A DNA stretch of 8,970 bases from Tannerella sp. (GTDB lineage Bacteria; Bacteroidota; Bacteroidia; Bacteroidales; Tannerellaceae), in contig JAIRXI010000266.1 of NCBI GenBank assembly GCA_031268395.1, positions 1 through 8,970 on the forward strand, written 5' to 3'. Below are positions 8,601-8,970 of the stretch, in pieces. Position numbers and translations under genes: made by a program. How positions within the stretch are numbered: position 1 is the first letter of the stretch; every line of letters starts with the position of its first letter. A model generated the notes under the pieces. The model worked only from the letters and a program-made list of their open reading frames with translations. It was not told where the DNA came from and searched no databases.

Positions 8601-8707
8601 TTCATCATGCCCGTTCCTGCCGTTAGCAGGCAAACGGACAGCATCATCACTCGTTTGAGTTTTTCAAATCCGGCATGTTTCATGCCTTCAATCAATTTGT
8701 TTATCAT
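5645..8707 (-). CDS. SusC/RagA-family TonB-linked outer-membrane transporter (second pair)
   Basis: This complete 1020-residue SusC-type transporter is paired with the SusD-like gene 11 bp downstream. It shows a basic N-terminus and hydrophobic signal segment (about 20-37, cleavage perhaps near MMNA), a short linker, a carboxypeptidase-regulatory-like domain (about 53-124, GTVVD, VIGANV, YIGY), a TonB-box-like EEVVVVGYGSQ (131-141), and a plug with canonical DPLYIVDGVPL (204-214), IEILKDAASASIYGSRAGNG (229-248) and VILITTK (249-255). The barrel has NLNGDDKLD near 837-845 and ends in NLTF. No STN domain is present, so it is not an obvious anti-sigma signalling receptor. The start at 8707 gives MINKLIEGMK. 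Met9 (8683) also starts a good signal peptide and is a real alternative. The plug motifs are closer to the family consensus than in the other SusC of this window. The imported substrate is unknown. Confidence 0.97.
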   Translation of the reverse strand: MINKLIEGMKHAGFEKLKRVMMLSVCLLTAGTGMMNAGSGYLPETAEPQQTKTRITGTVVDQAGEPVIGANVIEKGTVNGVTTDVDGRFSLEVTNNATLQVSYIGYLSQNIAVGNQTDLQITLRENAQALEEVVVVGYGSQRRSDLIGSVGSVSEKALAGRATLTVEHALQGKVPGVMVTQQNGQPGAAPSIRIRGIGTLNNNDPLYIVDGVPLTNSMEIINNQDIESIEILKDAASASIYGSRAGNGVILITTKKGTAGKPTVFYDGNVGYNEFSKRLDILNTADFTMIMDESYVNSGMEPYWKSVTPRADTDWQDLVFQRGVVHSHSLGVRGSSDKSRYYLVVGYDDQDGTLINTSYKRYSVKSNVEVDVNKKLTVGMNLSYINRTYTEVDLGNGQGVLQSALRMPPTVPAYNEDGSYGYQTALNEGDAMSPLTSAEIYKGYNNSYRTLVHVYGDYKILPSLRFRSNFSGDLQNWDYSNFQPTYEQGPQRNTLATLTERYNKNTSISFENFLTYDQTFNELHHVTAMIGQSVITFDERNTSASKKGFPSNDPYMRYFSAGTEQDQVSGGRNDWALLSYFGRLNYSFADRYLFQFNLRADGSSRFGKNNKWGNFPSAGIGWRLSEEQFLKDVEWLDNLKLKGSYGILGTMPTAYYGFTSTLSQMKYTLGTDQNPVIGYYPASVDNHDFKWETIYQTNIGFDLGLWDKVSFTMEYYNKYTKDILQILPLPGYSGTSGSLSNIGEMKNRGFEFSLGLNNRVGDLNYSVSGHLTTLKNEVVKLFDNDAPITAGESRTEVGRSIGEFYGYITDGIFQNWSEIEAHKVQPLAVPGDIRFKNLNGDDKLDAEDMDFIGSPLPSLTYGASINLEYRGIDFSLALTGVNGNSIYYSQKHAMVNGGYAFNKLSTILERWQKEGDQTTIPRVSTSSQNDNFRQSDFFIENGSYLRLSNLQLGYTLPLALTRKIGIQRTRFYVSVNNLYTFTTYNGYDPEITITNPLYGGYDITAYPVPRTVLFGLNLTF

Positions 8708-8902
8708 ACTTCTTTAAATTTTGAGTTTGGTGTAATAGTAATATGGTATTGTTTTGCGCCCTGTGGCGCATCCGGCCGGAAAGTCATACCATCCATTTCC
8801 GTCCGGTTCCGTGTTTTGACTCATCTGTGTCCATAGGCTTCTGTTTTTTAATGTGATACATTCGTTTTCTTTCTGTTTCCTGCCGTCTGCTTTCTTCAGT
8901 GA
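8708..8902 (-). other. Upstream region of the second susC; no gene and no clear promoter box
   Basis: A minus-strand frame stays open through this 195-bp stretch, but I judge it non-coding: it would need a TTG start inside the repeat array at the window edge, and its product shows no recognisable domain. No minus-strand TAnnTTTG box was found. The promoter of this susC/susD pair either lies beyond the right edge or does not match the consensus. The last 50 bp before the start are AT-rich with no strong Shine-Dalgarno. Confidence 0.5.
8755..8780. promoter_or_regulatory. Leader hairpin plus adjoining palindrome upstream of susC
   Basis: tgcgcc (8755-8760) and ggcgca (8765-8770) form a perfect 6-bp stem with a 4-nt loop. 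They directly abut the 10-bp palindrome tccggccgga (8771-8780). On the minus strand the structure lies about 50-75 nt before the susC start and is followed by AAACAATACC, so it is not an intrinsic terminator. It could be a leader structure or a protein-binding site. No known riboswitch was recognised. Confidence 0.4.
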
Positions 8903-8970
8903 AGTCTTCCACCTTATAAGGTGAGAGTCTTCCACCTTATAAGGTGAGAGTCTTCCACCTTGCAAGGTGA
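8903..8970. repeat. Tandem 23-bp repeat, each unit centred on a 14-bp perfect palindrome
   Basis: Units run 8903-8925, 8926-8948 and 8949-8970, the last one base short at the window edge, so the array may continue outside. Each unit carries a 14-bp palindrome: CACCTTATAAGGTG at 8910-8923 and 8933-8946, and CACCTTGCAAGGTG at 8956-8969. The first two units are identical. The third differs only in the central two bases (AT to GC), which keeps the symmetry. The spacers between palindromes are constant, so this is not a CRISPR array. It lies about 200 bp upstream of the susC start and could be an operator array or a repeat at the end of the preceding gene. Confidence 0.9.

Noticed and set aside
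8714..8965. An 83-codon minus-strand frame upstream of the second susC
   Set aside because: It needs a TTG start inside the tandem palindromes and has no recognised domain. A short real peptide starting at an internal codon cannot be fully excluded.
8903..8970. CRISPR array
   Set aside because: The spacing sequence between palindromes is constant, not variable, and the 23-bp unit is continuous with no spacers.

Overview
The window looks like chromosomal DNA of a Bacteroidota bacterium, probably a member of the Bacteroidales with mid-range GC. Four things point there: two SusC/SusD-type outer-membrane uptake pairs; SusD-type lipoproteins with an acidic stretch after the lipid-bearing cysteine; weak or absent Shine-Dalgarno sequences; and a promoter with a perfect TAnnTTTG -7 box and a TTG -33 box. 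The species cannot be named from the sequence.

Every gene seen lies on the minus strand, so transcription runs from high to low coordinates. The order is: a three-copy tandem array of palindromes (8903-8970, running off the right edge); an untranslated stretch with a leader hairpin (8708-8902); a complete SusC-like TonB-dependent transporter (5645-8707, 1020 aa); 11 bp; a complete SusD-like lipoprotein (4200-5633, 477 aa); an unusually busy 864-bp gap (3336-4199); a second complete SusC-like transporter (114-3335, 1073 aa); 18 bp; and the first 31 codons of a second SusD-like lipoprotein (1-95), cut by the left edge.

Each SusC/SusD pair should form one outer-membrane complex. The SusC barrel is closed on the cell surface by its SusD lipoprotein lid, and TonB powers import of an oligosaccharide, glycopeptide or other bulky nutrient. 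Neither SusC has room for an STN signalling domain, so neither looks like a direct partner of an anti-sigma factor. No glycoside hydrolase, peptidase, sulfatase or regulator lies in the window, so the substrates cannot be assigned. The two SusC proteins are alike in their N-terminal accessory domain and TonB-box region and diverge from the plug onward.

The coding content is ordinary for this phylum. The parts worth a second look are non-coding. The gap between the operons holds a good Bacteroidales promoter about 660 bp upstream of the second susC. Downstream of that promoter come a 23-unit GA/CT dinucleotide tract, two inverted pairs of CGGAAAA half-sites, and a mosaic of palindromic 'cattgcgagg...' interspersed repeats. 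A diverged palindrome of the same kind sits on the other side of the promoter. The array at the right edge is also notable, because its third copy differs only by a symmetric change that keeps the palindrome. No tRNA, rRNA, CRISPR array, transposase or phage gene was seen, and I found no clear case for a wholly new system.
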